Shown: positions 10,640 to 22,417, numbered from the stretch's first letter. The stretch: 64,000 bases of DNA from Meconema thalassinum (GCA_946902985.2 OX336392.1:22829482-22893481); one strand, 5' to 3'. Notes: generated by a model not told the origin, from the sequence alone. A program made the numbers and translations.

Positions 10640-10900
10640 GTGGCACTAAACTACGAATGTCGTTCTGATGTTGTCAAATGTAAATGATCTGCGGTTATCA
10701 GCCAACAAGCTGTGTTCAACATCAACTGAAGTGATCGGAGCGTACTTGAAGTGAGGAAGGTCGTTTGCTAAATCCTCCTCAATCCCATGCATGCAGTAGT
10801 TTTCACCAGAAAAAATGTCTGAGATTTTGCATAATGTTTTATACCCGGTGTTTTTGTCCAGCACTTTTTTCAGTTTTCATGCAATACCCGCAGCAATTTC
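10640..10900 (-). pseudogene. hAT-type transposase C-terminal fragment
   Basis: The minus frame reads NTGYKTLCKISDIFSGE, then GIEEDLANDLPHFKYAP followed by ITSVDVEHSLLADN and RRSFTFDNIRTTFVV. The FKYAPITSVDVE..S block with a basic NRRSF segment is the dimerisation end of hAT-like transposases related to CGBP1-like insect genes. The upstream catalytic part is missing. The N-terminal zinc-finger end of what may be the same family lies at 55058-55250. Family placement is from remembered similarity. Confidence 0.55.
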
Positions 10901-11304
10901 GCCACGATTGTTGCTAAGGCTAGTTTCCACCCGGTTGATTAAGGAAATGGAATCAATATTTCAATATTTTAAATTATCTTGTATCAGCTACTAGCCTCTT
11001 CTTAACTCTTGAGAGACGTAACTCCCTCATATAAAGCTGTGGCATAACTAAATTGGAAAAAAGATGACTTTAAAAGGCCGATTTCTGTAAAATAAGACCA
11101 AAAAAATCTACCAAACTTATGAAAATGCTCTTAAAATGGAAAAATAGCAAAACAATGCAAAAAGATGCAAAATAAAAATGACATAATTGAAGTCGGGGTG
11201 GCCCGTCCGGAGTTTCTATGTACTTCAGCATTGTTTTAGACAGCTCAGTAAAAAGATGACATGTCATCAACATCCGGGCCCTAATCATCATCATCACCTA
11301 TGTC

Positions 11305-11690
11305 AGCTTGTCACTGCAACCACATTTGTCTCTCACTTGCCGAGTGTTTTAAGTCAGCAAACTGTTTAAATTGAAGTCCATGCGTCACTGAATCCAGATG
11401 AGCCTTCCACGGTCTTCCTCTTACTTTCTTCCCCAGAACATTCCCTTCCAGTACGGTGGTCAGGAACTCATTATGACGTAGGGAGTGGCAAACAAATTTT
11501 GCTTTCCTCTTTTCTATAGTAGTGATCAATTTTCTTGTTTCGTCTACTTCCTTGAGGACCCATTCGTTAGTCTTTTTCTCCGTCCAGCTTCATTTCAGCA
11601 TCCTTCTCCACATCCAAATTTCAGTTGCTTCCAGGCGTTGTATGTCCTGTTTCCATAGAATACAAGTTTTGCATCTGTATAAAAAACACT
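11305..11690 (-). pseudogene. LINE ORF2 C-terminal fragment
   Basis: On the minus strand, ATEIWMWRRML, a tryptophan-containing linker, EWVLKEVDETRKLI, EKRKAKFVCHSLRHN and GRPWKAHLD appear in order. This is the standard C-terminal region of RTE/CR1-like LINE proteins (basic KFxxH..RH block followed by RGRP). One frame break falls near 11590. The RT core is absent, consistent with 5' truncation. Confidence 0.7.
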
Positions 11691-11792
11691 CCAGACATTT
11701 ATGTTTTGATAAACAATTTTCTAGTTTTAATGCTAAACTTGCTGCTTATCAGAAGCAGTCTCTTATTTTCTAACTTTGAAAAGGAAATGAAA

Positions 11793-12028
11793 ATGAAAAT
11801 CCACAGCCTGCTTCCAGTCAACCGACCGGGTCAGGAATGGAATGAATGAAGCCCCCATCTAGCGGCGAGGATATGAACTGTGCCGGCTGCCGAAGCCTGT
11901 CGCACTCCCCTGGGGCAATGATTAAATGAATGACAGATGAAATGAAATGATAGTGGAGAGTGTTGCTGGAATGGAATTGTGACAGGGAAAACCGGAGTAC
12001 CCGGAGAAAAACCTGTCTGCCTCCGTTT
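11793..12028 (+). repeat. Dispersed SINE-like repeat, family C
   Basis: It is nearly identical to 50476-50715; shared phrases include AAAATCCACAGCCTGCTTCC, CCCCCATCTAGCGGCGAGG and GGAAAACCGGAGTACC. No Pol III boxes are assigned. Confidence 0.8.
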
Positions 12029-12029
12029 T

Positions 12030-12545
12030 GTGAAAAGGAAATATTTTATCGATTTTATTGCAAATGTATATTTCGACGGGCATTTGATTAGCTCTTCTCC
12101 AACTCTTTACCTATCTCCAGTTAATATTTGTCCATTAGACTCCAGGAAACAAACAACTCTGCCAGGAGGGAAATACATTACATTCTAATTCGCGTAATTA
12201 ATATCAGCAGAAAACTGTCGGTTTATCATTCAATTTAATATTTTGCTTCCATAATGGAACATCGTAACAATAATATTATACATTATCCTCGCATTTGTGG
12301 ACATCAATTAATTTTGCATGTACATTTATTCAGTAGTAATTAATGATTTCACGCTAAAAATAATTGGATTTGAAATTAAACAGGAAATACTGTTGATAAT
12401 CAAATGTGACACGACCCACACAGTTCCCTACATATAGTATGACAAAGAAAGTTCTCACTAGCGCAACATGATGTCGTAAGAATTATGAGATCGTGAACTA
12501 AATCGCACGTAGTCGTAGTGTTGTATTAATTTTTTTTTCTTTTTT
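12030..12545. other. No gene recognised
   Basis: AT-rich single-copy-looking sequence. Confidence 0.5.
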
Positions 12546-12547
12546 TA

Positions 12548-12868
12548 GCGTATGGCTTTTAGTGCCGGGAGTGTCCGACGATATGTTCGGCTCGCCAGTT
12601 TTGTAGCTGCTTCGAGACGGACACCCAATGGGTGAGCTACAAGTACCTTTGGGGAGAAAAGTTGGAAGGGAAGGGCGAGGAGTTGGAAGGTAGCGGCTGT
12701 GGCCTATAGTTACGGACCAACCCCGGCATTTGCCTGGAAGGAAGATGGGAAACCACAGAAGACCATCTTCAAGGTTGCCGGCGGGGGGATTCGAACCACC
12801 TCGCCTCCCGGATGTGAGCGACTACCATTAGTCATGCCGTAACGACCACGGCTAACTCACCCGGTATT
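12548..12868 (-). mobile_element. tRNA-derived SINE, family D
   Basis: The head at 12868 reads on the minus strand GAGTTAGCCGTGGTCGTTACG, with B box GGTTCGAATCCCCC near 12790. The tail at 12548-12640 contains GCCGGGAGTGTCCGACG (plus strand), also found at 55692-55790 in the opposite orientation. Related copies are at 44925-45225 and 53815-54002. Confidence 0.7.
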
Positions 12869-12961
12869 CTTTTGTAGAAAGAATATGTGAATTAGGAATT
12901 TGAAGAAGGGGTTAAGTCATATTTTATTAAGAAAGACTACGAGACTGGTCACAATAGAAAT

Positions 12962-13632
12962 AGGTTGGTTGGTTCCTTAGTTTAGGGGCTGCGACAACGC
13001 GGTCATATAGCCCCGTGTACTTAGTGTACTTTGGGTGTGTGTTGAATCTGTCTGATAACCGGTGTTAATTGTGACGGTTGTATTAGTGTGTGTTCTTTTT
13101 GACTTTTAAAGTCGGACATTTTTCCGTATTGACAGAATGTAATAATAAACAAAGTTTATATGGTTCCGCCTAGTCAATACATTGTGATTATGTCACGATA
13201 AAACCTCTAATAAAACAATGTATTGACTAGGCGGAACCATATAAACTTTGTTTATTATTAGTGTGTGTTATCTGTGATTCAAGTAAGGACTGCAGACGAT
13301 AATTTCATGTAGTTCCTACTTTCGCTACCAAATGCTACCGTCCACGACACCTACTTGGCACCATCGCATTCAACACCTGGCGGCGAACGTTGGAACTAAT
13401 ATAGCGTTATCATTTCTAACCTACAAATTTTGGCTTCACACAAGTGTAGTTAGTGGAACGTTCTTTCTCATGCCATAAATCTATGACATGGGACCGCCGG
13501 CTTTACTTCGCCTCCGAAGGAAGGCATACTGAGGGATTTTTAACGCTCTTAAAACATCCGACAACTTTGGCTGGGTTTGAACCCGCGACTTGGGGTATAG
13601 AAGCTCAGCATACCAGGCTACCGAAGCCGCCA
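12962..13632 (-). mobile_element. tRNA-derived SINE, family A, split by an insertion
   Basis: The tail starts at 12962 and the head ends near 13632. Plus-strand alignment with the copy at 3345 is interrupted between 13095 and 13255 by unrelated sequence flanked by a 14-bp direct repeat. The interior order is otherwise that of family A. Confidence 0.8.
13095..13255. mobile_element. Insertion with a perfect 46-bp inverted repeat
   Basis: Arms at 13140-13185 and 13215-13260 are exact reverse complements, separated by a 29-nt loop. TATTAGTGTGTGTT occurs at 13081-13094 and 13256-13269, a 14-bp direct repeat that brackets the insert. The left 45 bp (13095-13139) lie outside the palindrome. A retroposed fold-back or a hairpin MITE would both fit. 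Confidence 0.75.
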
Positions 13633-13731
13633 CAATTGATGTAAACCTCTTAATTATGTTATGAAATTTCGATATTAATTATTGTAAAATAACATTATCA
13701 TATATTTAAAACGCTCTTAAACCAGAGGGAG

Positions 13732-13800
13732 TTAGTTAGTTAGTTAGTTAGTTATTGTTGTTTTAAGGGGCGGAACTACGAGGTCATCTGCCCCTAAGAG
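13732..13800. repeat. (GTTA)n and I-element 3'-end remnant
   Basis: GTTA repeats are followed by GTTTTAAGGGGCGGAACTAC and TCATCTGCCCCTAA. The latter resembles the 3' terminus of the I-group LINE at 18407 (GTTTTAAGGGGCCTAACATC) in the same strand sense. Confidence 0.6.
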
Positions 13801-15360
13801 GGAGTTAGAAGGTGCGGTTTGTACCGCAATCTTCCAAATCGTCTCAATTGTACAGGGAAAAGTTTGGATTGGGTGAAAAGACAATGGAAAATTTGTATAT
13901 AACGAGCGCGTTTAAACAAATATGAAGCCCTTGTCATAACTGTGGTGCATCCAGCTCGCACAGCAGGCGAGAACGTTACCACTGTGCCACAAGTAACCGA
14001 TCGTAGCAAATTAGCATTCAAAAGGAAGAGAATTACCCACAACAGTGACGAATTGCGCTCTGATTTCATGAGTGTTGACAATTTGTTTGAGATAAAAAAT
14101 TATACGAGCCTTACAGTAGTCGCATATGATGTGTAACATGTGACATGTTATCCTGCTATGTGTGTCCCGGGAGCGCAAATCCCTTGTTGACAGTGAACTC
14201 TGTTGGTCATTGAAATAACGACTTGTATAACTCCAGTGCCAAATCCTGACCGTAATGAATCATAATTGTTATTTGCCGTGGCGGAAACAATCCACTGCCT
14301 ACTTGATGCGAGCTGCGCTCTATACCGGCCAGTTAGTGAACCCATGCCAGCGATGTTATTGAAAATGGCCTTGTTTAGCCGATAGAGTGCACTGCCAAGT
14401 ATAGGCGCGATTAAAAATTAGGTGTGCGGAATGTATATTAAATGCGTTTCTCCCAGTGATATGTTTAGAACAACGAAGTTTCAATTATTGTTAGTAGTCG
14501 GTGTTAATATACTGAATTCCTACGTTGTTTGGAGTATTTGTTGATGCGATATAGATTCCACATTGCCACATGGTCGACAGTACATCGAGTGCTTACATTA
14601 AATAAGAATACAGCAAAAGTATGAAGATTTAATAAATCGTAATTGTTTTCAGCAAATATGATAGAATGAATATTTTCACACCAATGAACGACAACTTGAA
14701 GATGATTTATTGTGGGAATATCTTAAATGGGGTCTCCAAACCTTGAACTAAACTGTATGCGATATACATTCCCCATGGTCACACGACCTACAGTACGTCG
14801 TTGTACCGATCTCCGCCACCACGCGCGCTTATTGTTCCCGTCCCATGCACTTCCGTCCCATCCATTTCCGTCCCTTTTCCAAAATCACTCCCACAAACAT
14901 GTCCAGCTACAGAGCGCCACAAAAATATACAGATACCGAGTGGAAAGATGTTACACATCAAAAATAACAATTAAGAATTACTGTTATCCACAGTAAAAAG
15001 TTCTTCAATATCTATAATATAATGGGAATGCATTATAACAACGTTATACAGTAAGTGTTTTCTTTATTTCTCTTTGCAGCATGAATCAGGATTAATTAAT
15101 TCCTTGTTTATGTACTTGTAGAACGTTTGTTGATTCGATGCTTCCAACTCGACATGCATTTGATGCAAGTTGGAAGAACATTTACCCCTTTAATATCGTC
15201 CACTAGAAGAGTCCAATTGATATTTCTTTGCAGACGTTATCTATTTTGAAATTAGTTTTTACAAATTGATAGAATACCAACGTATTTTAGAAGACATTGT
15301 ATAGAAGAAATATTCAAAATATATTTAAAAATTGACTACTTTATTTCTTTTCACACATCA
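13801..15360. other. No gene recognised
   Basis: Frames up to 95 aa occur but lack recognisable motifs or codon evidence. No repeat shared with the rest of the window was found. Confidence 0.45.
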
Positions 15361-16340
15361 TATTATAGTTTATTATGCAACGAGCCTATAATGTCAATAA
15401 ATAAGACACGAGTATGTTGATAAAACGAGCGAAGCGAATGTCTTAATTATCATTATAGGTGAGTTGCACGCGACTGTTTATGTTCGACGATGATTATAAC
15501 TTTATAATATGTTATAAATGTTCATAAATATCTGTCGAGTTCTGTCGGTTGAATTCTTCTCCTTGGGAATTTTGTGGGCTCAGCATTTGCTCTCTACCCA
15601 ATAATGAATTACAAAGCTTTGAGACATTGTTTATCCTGAAGTAGCACCAACAGATAGCGCACAGGTACTATATTGGATCATTTTGTTATTTTGGACAAAT
15701 AACAGAAAATAGCCTGTTACAAACGCTTTAAAATTAAAATGTATCGGATTATCAACTAGTTATTCTTCAAATTCGATGCGTATAGAATGTCAACGGAAGG
15801 CAAATCAATTGAGTCCCAAATAGAACAGTTATGACATCTGGCGGAAAAGTTTCGCATAAGAAATCCATTTACTGTACTGAGAGCTGGATTATAATTTACG
15901 TGGAACTAATGTCATACGCTTGCTTCCTCCATGACGTTCTGGTATGTTTATCTTAACAACAGCATTCACTAAAATTGTCAGCGAAATCTTAGGAATGTGT
16001 AGAAATTGGAGTTGCGGATATTAAGGTACAGTGCTATTTCTTTTGCAATATTGCTCAGTTTGTTTATTAGGGACGGATCCTACTTTCCATGTCGGTAATG
16101 GCTAGAAGGATGGTGTTGCGAACTTCTGGCCGTAGATTCCTAAATGTCTTGCATATTTCATAGTATTTTCCTATTATCGTAAAGGTTCGTGCTGATTTTG
16201 TATTTGTGTTTGACATCGTAACTACAATGGTTGATCGGATATCATTTACATAGTCAACTTTCAAATCATGTAATTCATGTCCGACATGTTGGATTTTGTG
16301 TTCATGTGTGAAGCTATCAAGTACCTAATTGGTCACACAA
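15361..16340 (+). mobile_element. Hairpin-bearing non-autonomous element, copy 1
   Basis: A palindrome at about 15373-15469 pairs ATGCAACGAGCCTATAATG with CATTATAGGTGAGTTGCA around an AAACGAGCG loop. It is followed by TTTATGTTCGACGATGATTA. The block at 15930-16340 (AGCATTCACTAA, ATTAAGGTACAGTGCTATTTC, TCCGACATGTTGGATTTTG) is shared with 50115-50360. It is non-coding. Confidence 0.6.
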
Positions 16341-16441
16341 CTGTTTCATTATGATTGGTTGGAGTAACTGTAACATACTGAAAAGTAGTACTTTAATGAC
16401 CCCCATTATGATACAGTTTTCTTACATATAATAATTACATT

Positions 16442-16920
16442 TCGACATCGTCAAATATAATAGTACATTATGCAACGGGGCTATAATGGCAATAATTAAG
16501 ACACGAGTATGTTTATAATTTCCATACGAGTGTCTTAATTACCATTATACGTAAGTTGCATACGACAGTTTATGTTCGACGATAATTATTATAACTATTT
16601 TATGTTCGAACATAAATATTCATTAATATCTGTCAAGATTTTGCCAGTTTTATGTACTGAACAGAGCACATGGGACGCACAGAATACCTTGAATTTGACC
16701 ATGGCCTCCTCGATTACCCCACGATGACACTAGGCCACGCAGTAAAATTTAAATTAGAAGGCCTTGGAACTCAAAGCAGGTGCGATGCTATCCTCACCTT
16801 ATTTATCGCACAACTGTTTCTTGAGCTCTGATTGGTGGGAGAAACTGTTTCATAATGAAAAATAGTGTTATAATGATCCTCATAATGTTTACATTTCGAC
16901 ATCGTCGAACATGAAGATTA
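16442..16920 (+). mobile_element. Hairpin-bearing non-autonomous element, copy 2
   Basis: The hairpin at 16442-16582 is followed by GTTCGAACATAAATATTCAT, TTTTATGTACTGAACAGAG, CATGGCCTCCTCGATTACCC and TTGAGCTCTGATTGG. These blocks recur at 49600-49770, 40690-40800 (minus) and 26370-26400 (minus). Confidence 0.6.
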
Positions 16921-16929
16921 TTGGAAAAT

Positions 16930-17050
16930 TATAATTGACAGACATTTAAATTTCTTTCTCTTTCTTTTACCATTTATCTTCTGTTCTTTCCTTTACTTTC
17001 CTATCATTTTCTTTCTTTCTTTCTTTCTTTCTTTTTCGTACCTTTTCTTT
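16930..17050. repeat. Pyrimidine-rich (CTTT)n tract
   Basis: A CTTT microsatellite lies within a long C/T-rich stretch. Confidence 0.85.
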
Positions 17051-17149
17051 TCTTTACCGACTTTTTATTTTATTTTCTTTGGTGACGGGAAGATGACCAA
17101 GAAGTTGTTCTCTTACTCTATGAACTCCTCATTGACGCAGTGTTCACTG

Positions 17150-17575
17150 TTAGTGTAATATATTTACGGAAGTTGGAGGGGACAGGAAGAGAAGAATGAA
17201 AGATCGATTTTGCTGCGTGTTACCTGAAATATTGCAGCTGTAGAAGATCACTTTGTCAGTCACATATTCCACCCGTGTCGCGCGTTTGGGTGAGACACAC
17301 TTATACTTGATACAAGCCAAGAGATCGGGGATATAATACGGTAGTCTTTCTCTGTGACGGAAAGTTGAGCTGAAAAATGTATGGAATCTTTTCAATCTTC
17401 GTATTGTCACCTCTGATGCTATGTGCGGATCAAACGCTGGCGGGCGGGCACAATGGCGGAAGAGAGTCTCATAGCATTCCTCACTTGTATGGCCAGGAAT
17501 GTCGGTCCGAGGAATGGAATTATAGGTAACATAGAGGCGATCAATCATAAAGGAACGGGGGGCTAGTTGAATCAA
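17150..17575 (-). CDS. Unrecognised 141-codon open frame, doubtful
   Basis: It lies in sequence not shared with any repeat in the window. The middle (GHTSEECYETLFRHCARPP to DLLACIKYKC) is cysteine- and arginine-containing and less biased than most random frames here, but there is no motif, signal peptide or membrane segment that I recognise. It could be a single exon, a degraded element, or chance. Codon-substitution analysis in a related genome would decide. Confidence 0.15.
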   Translation of the reverse strand: MIQLAPRSFMIDRLYVTYNSIPRTDIPGHTSEECYETLFRHCARPPAFDPHIASEVTIRRLKRFHTFFSSTFRHRERLPYYIPDLLACIKYKCVSPKRATRVEYVTDKVIFYSCNISGNTQQNRSFILLFLSPPTSVNILH

Positions 17576-17867
17576 TCGTACTCAGATATTAATCATAGGA
17601 CAATGATTTGCTCGTTGTGAACTATCAGCATGACAACAATATCCGTTCAGACGTCACAATTACCGCCAAATTGACAGTGAGAGAACATCTATGGCGATAA
17701 ATACCTGCTTGCCATTGCCATTGATGGAATACAGTGGCTTAGAGTGCCAACATCACTGTCGTATTATTACAGTGTCTAGAGTAGCCTAGCATTCTCAGAT
17801 GTTCGCTCTTACAGTGACTGCAAACATAAATCGAAGAAATGACTAGCTGCTGAATCTCTCTCTTAAG

Positions 17868-18120
17868 TTAACAGCCCTGGGGATGGTTTGCAGCAATTCG
17901 CCAAACTTCTCTATTCTCCGCCATCCTTTTCAATTCACGATATGATTTTGTGTTCGTGTCTGTCATTATCTGTGTGATATATGCAAGTGGTGGTCTTCCT
18001 CGTGTGTTTTTCCCTTCTAACATCCCTTCGATGACTCTTGCTAATTATGTCTGAGAACATGTCCCAACATAGACTTGAAAATGAGTACACCATCAGATTT
18101 TGAAGCTGAATCTTTCGCAT
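17868..18120 (-). pseudogene. LINE ORF2 C-terminal tail
   Basis: From about 18027 to the stop at 17868 the minus strand reads IEGMLEGKNTRGRPPLAY, ITQIMTDTNTKSYRELKRMA and ENREVWRIAANHPQGC then stop. This is the conserved RGRP..YxELKRMAxxRxxWR end of RTE/CR1-like LINEs. Upstream, GHVLRHN is in another frame, so there is one indel near 18050. The RT domain is absent. Confidence 0.75.
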
Positions 18121-18179
18121 TCCGGGCAGGTGAGTTTGCTGAGTTGGCCTCACGACACTCATTTCAAAGTACTCTAATT

Positions 18180-18370
18180 TTCATTTTCAATTTCCGATTT
18201 TTGATTTTCAAATTTCGATTTTGAATTTTCAATTATCGACTTTCAAGTTTTGAGTTTTGAGTTACTAGGCTATTTCTTAGTTTTTTTTAGTTTTAATTTA
18301 AAATTTTTATTTTTTAATTTTTCAATTTTAAAATTATTAAAAAAAAATAAGAGCAAGCATGATTGCTTTT
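18180..18370. repeat. Low-complexity T/A-rich degenerate repeat
   Basis: Loose iterations of TTTTCAATTTCGATTTT grade into homopolymeric T/A runs. Confidence 0.8.
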
Positions 18371-18406
18371 GCTGTTGCTTCAAATAGGGTATTGGGAAAT
18401 ATTTAG

Positions 18407-18709
18407 ATGATGATGATGATAATTGTCGTTTTAAGGGGCCTAACATCGAGGTTATCGGCCCCTAATGAAATGAAATGGCGTGACATGAAAGGATGTAGAT
18501 AAAAACAACTCACTGCCATGGATGAAGCGAAAATGGTGTTTATAAAACAGACAGTGAGCCCCAAAAAATTATGCCTTATTTGAATAAAAAGAATAAAAGG
18601 CGGATTGTAAAAAAGGATAAAACAAATAAGGCATAGTGAACAATACAATACAGAACACAATAAAAAACATAAAACAGATTTAACCACAATTAAAAGTCGT
18701 AACTACACA
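18407..18709 (-). other. 3' UTR and tail of the I-group LINE
   Basis: Follows the ORF2 stop. AT-rich, then the palindrome-like GGGGCCGATAACC..GGCCCC stretch and four ATC units at the end. Confidence 0.75.
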
Positions 18710-20062
18710 TTAAAACTTAAAAAAGTAACCACTCTCCCTCATGAACCGGATGACGAGGTCAGCTGACGGCCCGTCAACACGGAGAATAAGGGAGAGGGTA
18801 TTAGGCAGTTTAAGAGTCCCTCGCAGATCGGCCAGATCCACACACTCCAAGAGAAGGTGTGCCACGGTTAGGTGGGCGCCGCAAGTACACACAGGAGGAT
18901 CTTCTCTCTTTAGTAAGTGGGAGTGCGTAGCAATCCCATGGCCGATCCGGAGTCGACAGAGTACCACAGCTTCCTTCCGGAGAGATCGGAAGGAAGATTT
19001 CCACACCTTCGTTGTCTCCTTGATGCCTCTCAGTTTGTTGGGTGGAGGCGTGGCACGCCATGCCTCCTCCCAATGCGACAGGATCGAATGCCGCAACTGA
19101 GAGCGCACATCACTAGCAGGCACCTTATACGGTAGCGAGGGCAGTGCGACTGCCTCTCTCGCCGCCTGATCAGCAAGCTCGTTTCCCGCAATACCCATGT
19201 GGCTAGGAAGCCACACAAAGGTCACCCCGGTTCCAGCGTTACGCAAACTGACGAGCTGGTCGTGCACACGCTGGACCAACGGGTGCTTCGGGAAACACAC
19301 ATCGATCGCCTGCAGCGCACTCAGAGAGTCAGTACACACAAGAAAGTGCTGGTGATCGTCTGATAACGTGTACCGCAGAGCCTCTAAGATGGCATAGAGC
19401 TCCGCAGTGTACACGCCACAGGCCTCGGGAAGTGAAAAGAGAAACCGACGATCCTCAACCACAAATGCACAGCCTACTTTCTCGTTTACCCTCGAACCGT
19501 CCGTGAATACAAGCCCTGATCCCGGATACCGTGTCACCACGGACTGGAACAGCCTCCGATGGACGGAGGAGTCCGTGTCCGACTTGGGGCCGGTGTGCAG
19601 ATCCAGGATGATATCAGGGCGAGAGACCATCCACGGAGGGGCCTTGCTAGGTACTCGGACGATACAGGAGACGGAAGGAAATCGGAACTGACGGTATAAG
19701 TCATCCAAGCGAATCCCCGCCGGCCGAGTGGCCCGGGCGAGCACATCATACAGCTGGCGATTTGGATTGTAAAACAAACATGGATAGCTTGGATGAAGTG
19801 GCATCTGTCGAATAGTTGCAGCATAGGTCAGCAGTACTTGTTGGCGCCTCAGGTGTAAAGGAGGTACGCCAGCCTCGGCGAGCAAGCTGACGACTGGGCT
19901 TGTCCGAAAGGCACCCGTCGCCAGCCTCACACCGCCGTGGTGGACACTGTCCAGTTTAACAAGCACTGACTTACGGGCCGAACCATATGCTACACTGCCA
20001 TAATCTAACCTAGATAAAATCAGTGACTTATAAAAACGCACCGCGCGCGGTCCGCCCCCCAT
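18710..20062 (-). pseudogene. ORF2 downstream part: RNase H and Cys-His tail
   Basis: This frame continues ORF2 after a frameshift near 20040-20050. RNase H residues are visible: D187 in TDGS, E221 in TAELYAILEAL, D245 in CTDSLSAL, H288 and D298 around GIAGNELADQAA. A C-terminal Cys-His motif (C392, C394, H402, C407) follows, as in I-group elements. The first few residues of the listed frame are an artefact of the shifted reading. In an intact element it would be fused to the RT and remove RNA from the RNA-DNA hybrid. Confidence 0.85.
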
Positions 20063-22383
20063 GATGTGCCGCTAAGAAACCGCAACATGTTGAGTTTCTT
20101 AGCGCAGGCAGTTTTCAAACACCGCACGTGTGGTTCCCACGTCAATTTCTGATCGAAAAGGAGCCCAAGGAACCGGTACGTAGCAACAACAGGCAAAGCT
20201 ACATTGCCCAGATAAAGCTCAGGATCTGGATGGAGGGTGCGCTTTCGGCAGAAATGGACAACCGAGGACTTAGCGGCTGAGAATCGAAAGCCATGCTCCA
20301 GTGTCCAGCGTTCCACTCTCCGAATAGCTTGTTGTAGCTGTCGTTCAGCGACCGCCATATTTTGCGCACTATAATGTAGAGCGAAGTCGTCTACATATAG
20401 CGACGGTACCACTGCTGGACCAGCAGCAGCGACTATACCGTTTATGGCAATCGCAAATAATGTGACGCTAAGCACCGATCCCTGTGGGACTCCGTTTTCC
20501 TGTATATGATATTGCGAATATGTCCCCCCTATTCGGACACGGAACAGGCGAAGGGACAGAAAATTCGCAATAAAAACCGGCAAGTTACCTCGGAATTTCC
20601 ATTGATGCAGGGTAGAGAGGATGCCGTAACGCCAAGTGGTGTCATAGGCCTTCTCGAGGTCAAAGAAAACAGCGACTAGGTGCTGTCTCCGGAGAAAAGC
20701 GTCCTGTATGGCAGTCTCCAGGCGTACCAGATGGTCGTTGGTACACCGAGACGCCCTGAAACCACACTGGTATTCAGACAGGAGTCCCCGTTTCTCCAGG
20801 ACCCACACCAGGCGCCGATTGACCATCCTCTCAAAGAGCTTGCACAAACCGTTAGTGAGACAAATAGGTCTGTAACTCCCTGTCAATTTGGGATCCTTAT
20901 CGGGCTTCAGGATAGGTATAATGATACCTTCCTGCCATTGCGCTGGAAACACACCTTCCAACCAGATACGATTAAACACCCTGAGCAAATAGCGAATGCT
21001 CTCATCGTTAAGGTGTTTAAGCATCTGGTTGTGAATATTATCCGGGCCAGGAGACGTGTCCCTGCAGAGCGCCAGCGCTCCGCGGAGTTCCCACTCCGTA
21101 AAGGGCACGTTGTACTCCTCCGAAGCGCGGGAAGCAAAACTAAGATGGAAACGTTCCGCTTCGCGCTTCAGGGCCACGAAGGCAGGGTCATAGTTATCGG
21201 AACCGGATATATCCGCAAAATACGAGGCGAGATGGTTTGCAACGCGATAAGGATCTGTAACCAGTTCATTAGCAATGGAAATTCCCGGTACAGTAGAAGA
21301 TGTCTGAATTCCCGAAATGCGTCGTAGTTTAGTCCACACCTGAGAGGAGGGGGTATGTGCCGTAATAGAAGACACATACCGTTCCCAGGATTGTTTCTTA
21401 CTCTGGCGAATAAGAATCCGTGCCTTGGCACGAAATTTCTTAAACGCCACCAAATTGGCCATGGTTGGACGCCGACGGTAGTGCTTGTGAGCTCGACGAC
21501 GGTCTCTTATTGCCGCTGCAATATCCTCTGTCCACCAAGGGACGAGTTTGCGACGAGGAGTCCCAGAAAAGGATGGGATGGACTCTTCGGCGGCAGCAAG
21601 AAGCACATCGGTGATGTGCTGTACCTCGTCATCGACGCTCCGGCAACCAAGATCAACGAACACAGCTCGTTCTTGAAACGAGGGCCAATTTGCCCGCTTA
21701 AGAACCCAACGACTGGGGAACTCCACGGGCGTCTGGGTCAGAAGGGTAAGAACGATCGGGAAATGGTCACTGTCACAGAGGTCGTCGTGTACATACCAAC
21801 CAAATAGGGGGACCAGTGCACGGCTACACACACTCAAGTCAATGTGTGAGTACGTGCCGTGCGCTAAGCTAAAATGTGTAGCTTCCCCTGTATTTAATAG
21901 AGATAAATCCAACCCTTGAATTAAGGCCTCCACGTCCCTTCCTCTGGGGCAAGAAGATGGTGATCCCCATTGGGGGTGATGAGAGTTGAAATCACCCACG
22001 ATTAAGAAAGGGACTGGAAGTTGATCAACAAGATCAAAGACGTCATTAATATCAAGGGGCTGGTTCGGTGGAAGGTACACGTTACAAACAGTTGTCATAG
22101 CAGGCAAGGACACGCGGACTGCAATAGCTTCCAGAGGAGTGTCGAGTGGAAACTCCTCACTATAGCAGTCAGAGCGAACGAAGGTACAAACGCCCCCGGA
22201 AGCCCGGGCGGCGTCTTGTCGCTCTTTAGAGTATAGTCGGAAACCTCTCAGAACAGTCTCGTGATCAGGTCTGAGGTTTGTTTCCTGTAGGCAGACTATA
22301 CTCGCTGCGTATTGGGCAATAAGCTGACGGAGTTCTGTCAAATGCCTGTCATAACTGTTACAATTCCATTGTAACAGTGCCAT
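20020..22383 (-). pseudogene. ORF2 upstream part: APE endonuclease and reverse transcriptase
   Basis: ATG at 22383 opens 34 nt after the ORF1 stop. The endonuclease shows N7 in QWNCN, LQETN (32-36), GDFN (130-133) and SDHFPI (205-210). RT motifs are SPGPDN (444-449), YRPICL, FFDLEKAYD (573-581), GVPQGSVLS (631-639) and YVDD (663-666), so catalytic residues are all present. The frame leaves the RNase H frame at the CGCGCGCG run around 20043, where a one- or two-base slip accounts for the premature stop at 20020. If it is a sequencing error, the element would be intact. Confidence 0.88.
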
Positions 22384-22417
22384 TGTGTGAACTTAGGGAA
22401 TAACGTGGAGCAGCAAG

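Noticed and set aside
20680..21807. Plus-strand ORFs of 215 and 150 aa
   Set aside because: Antisense shadows of the LINE reverse transcriptase and endonuclease.
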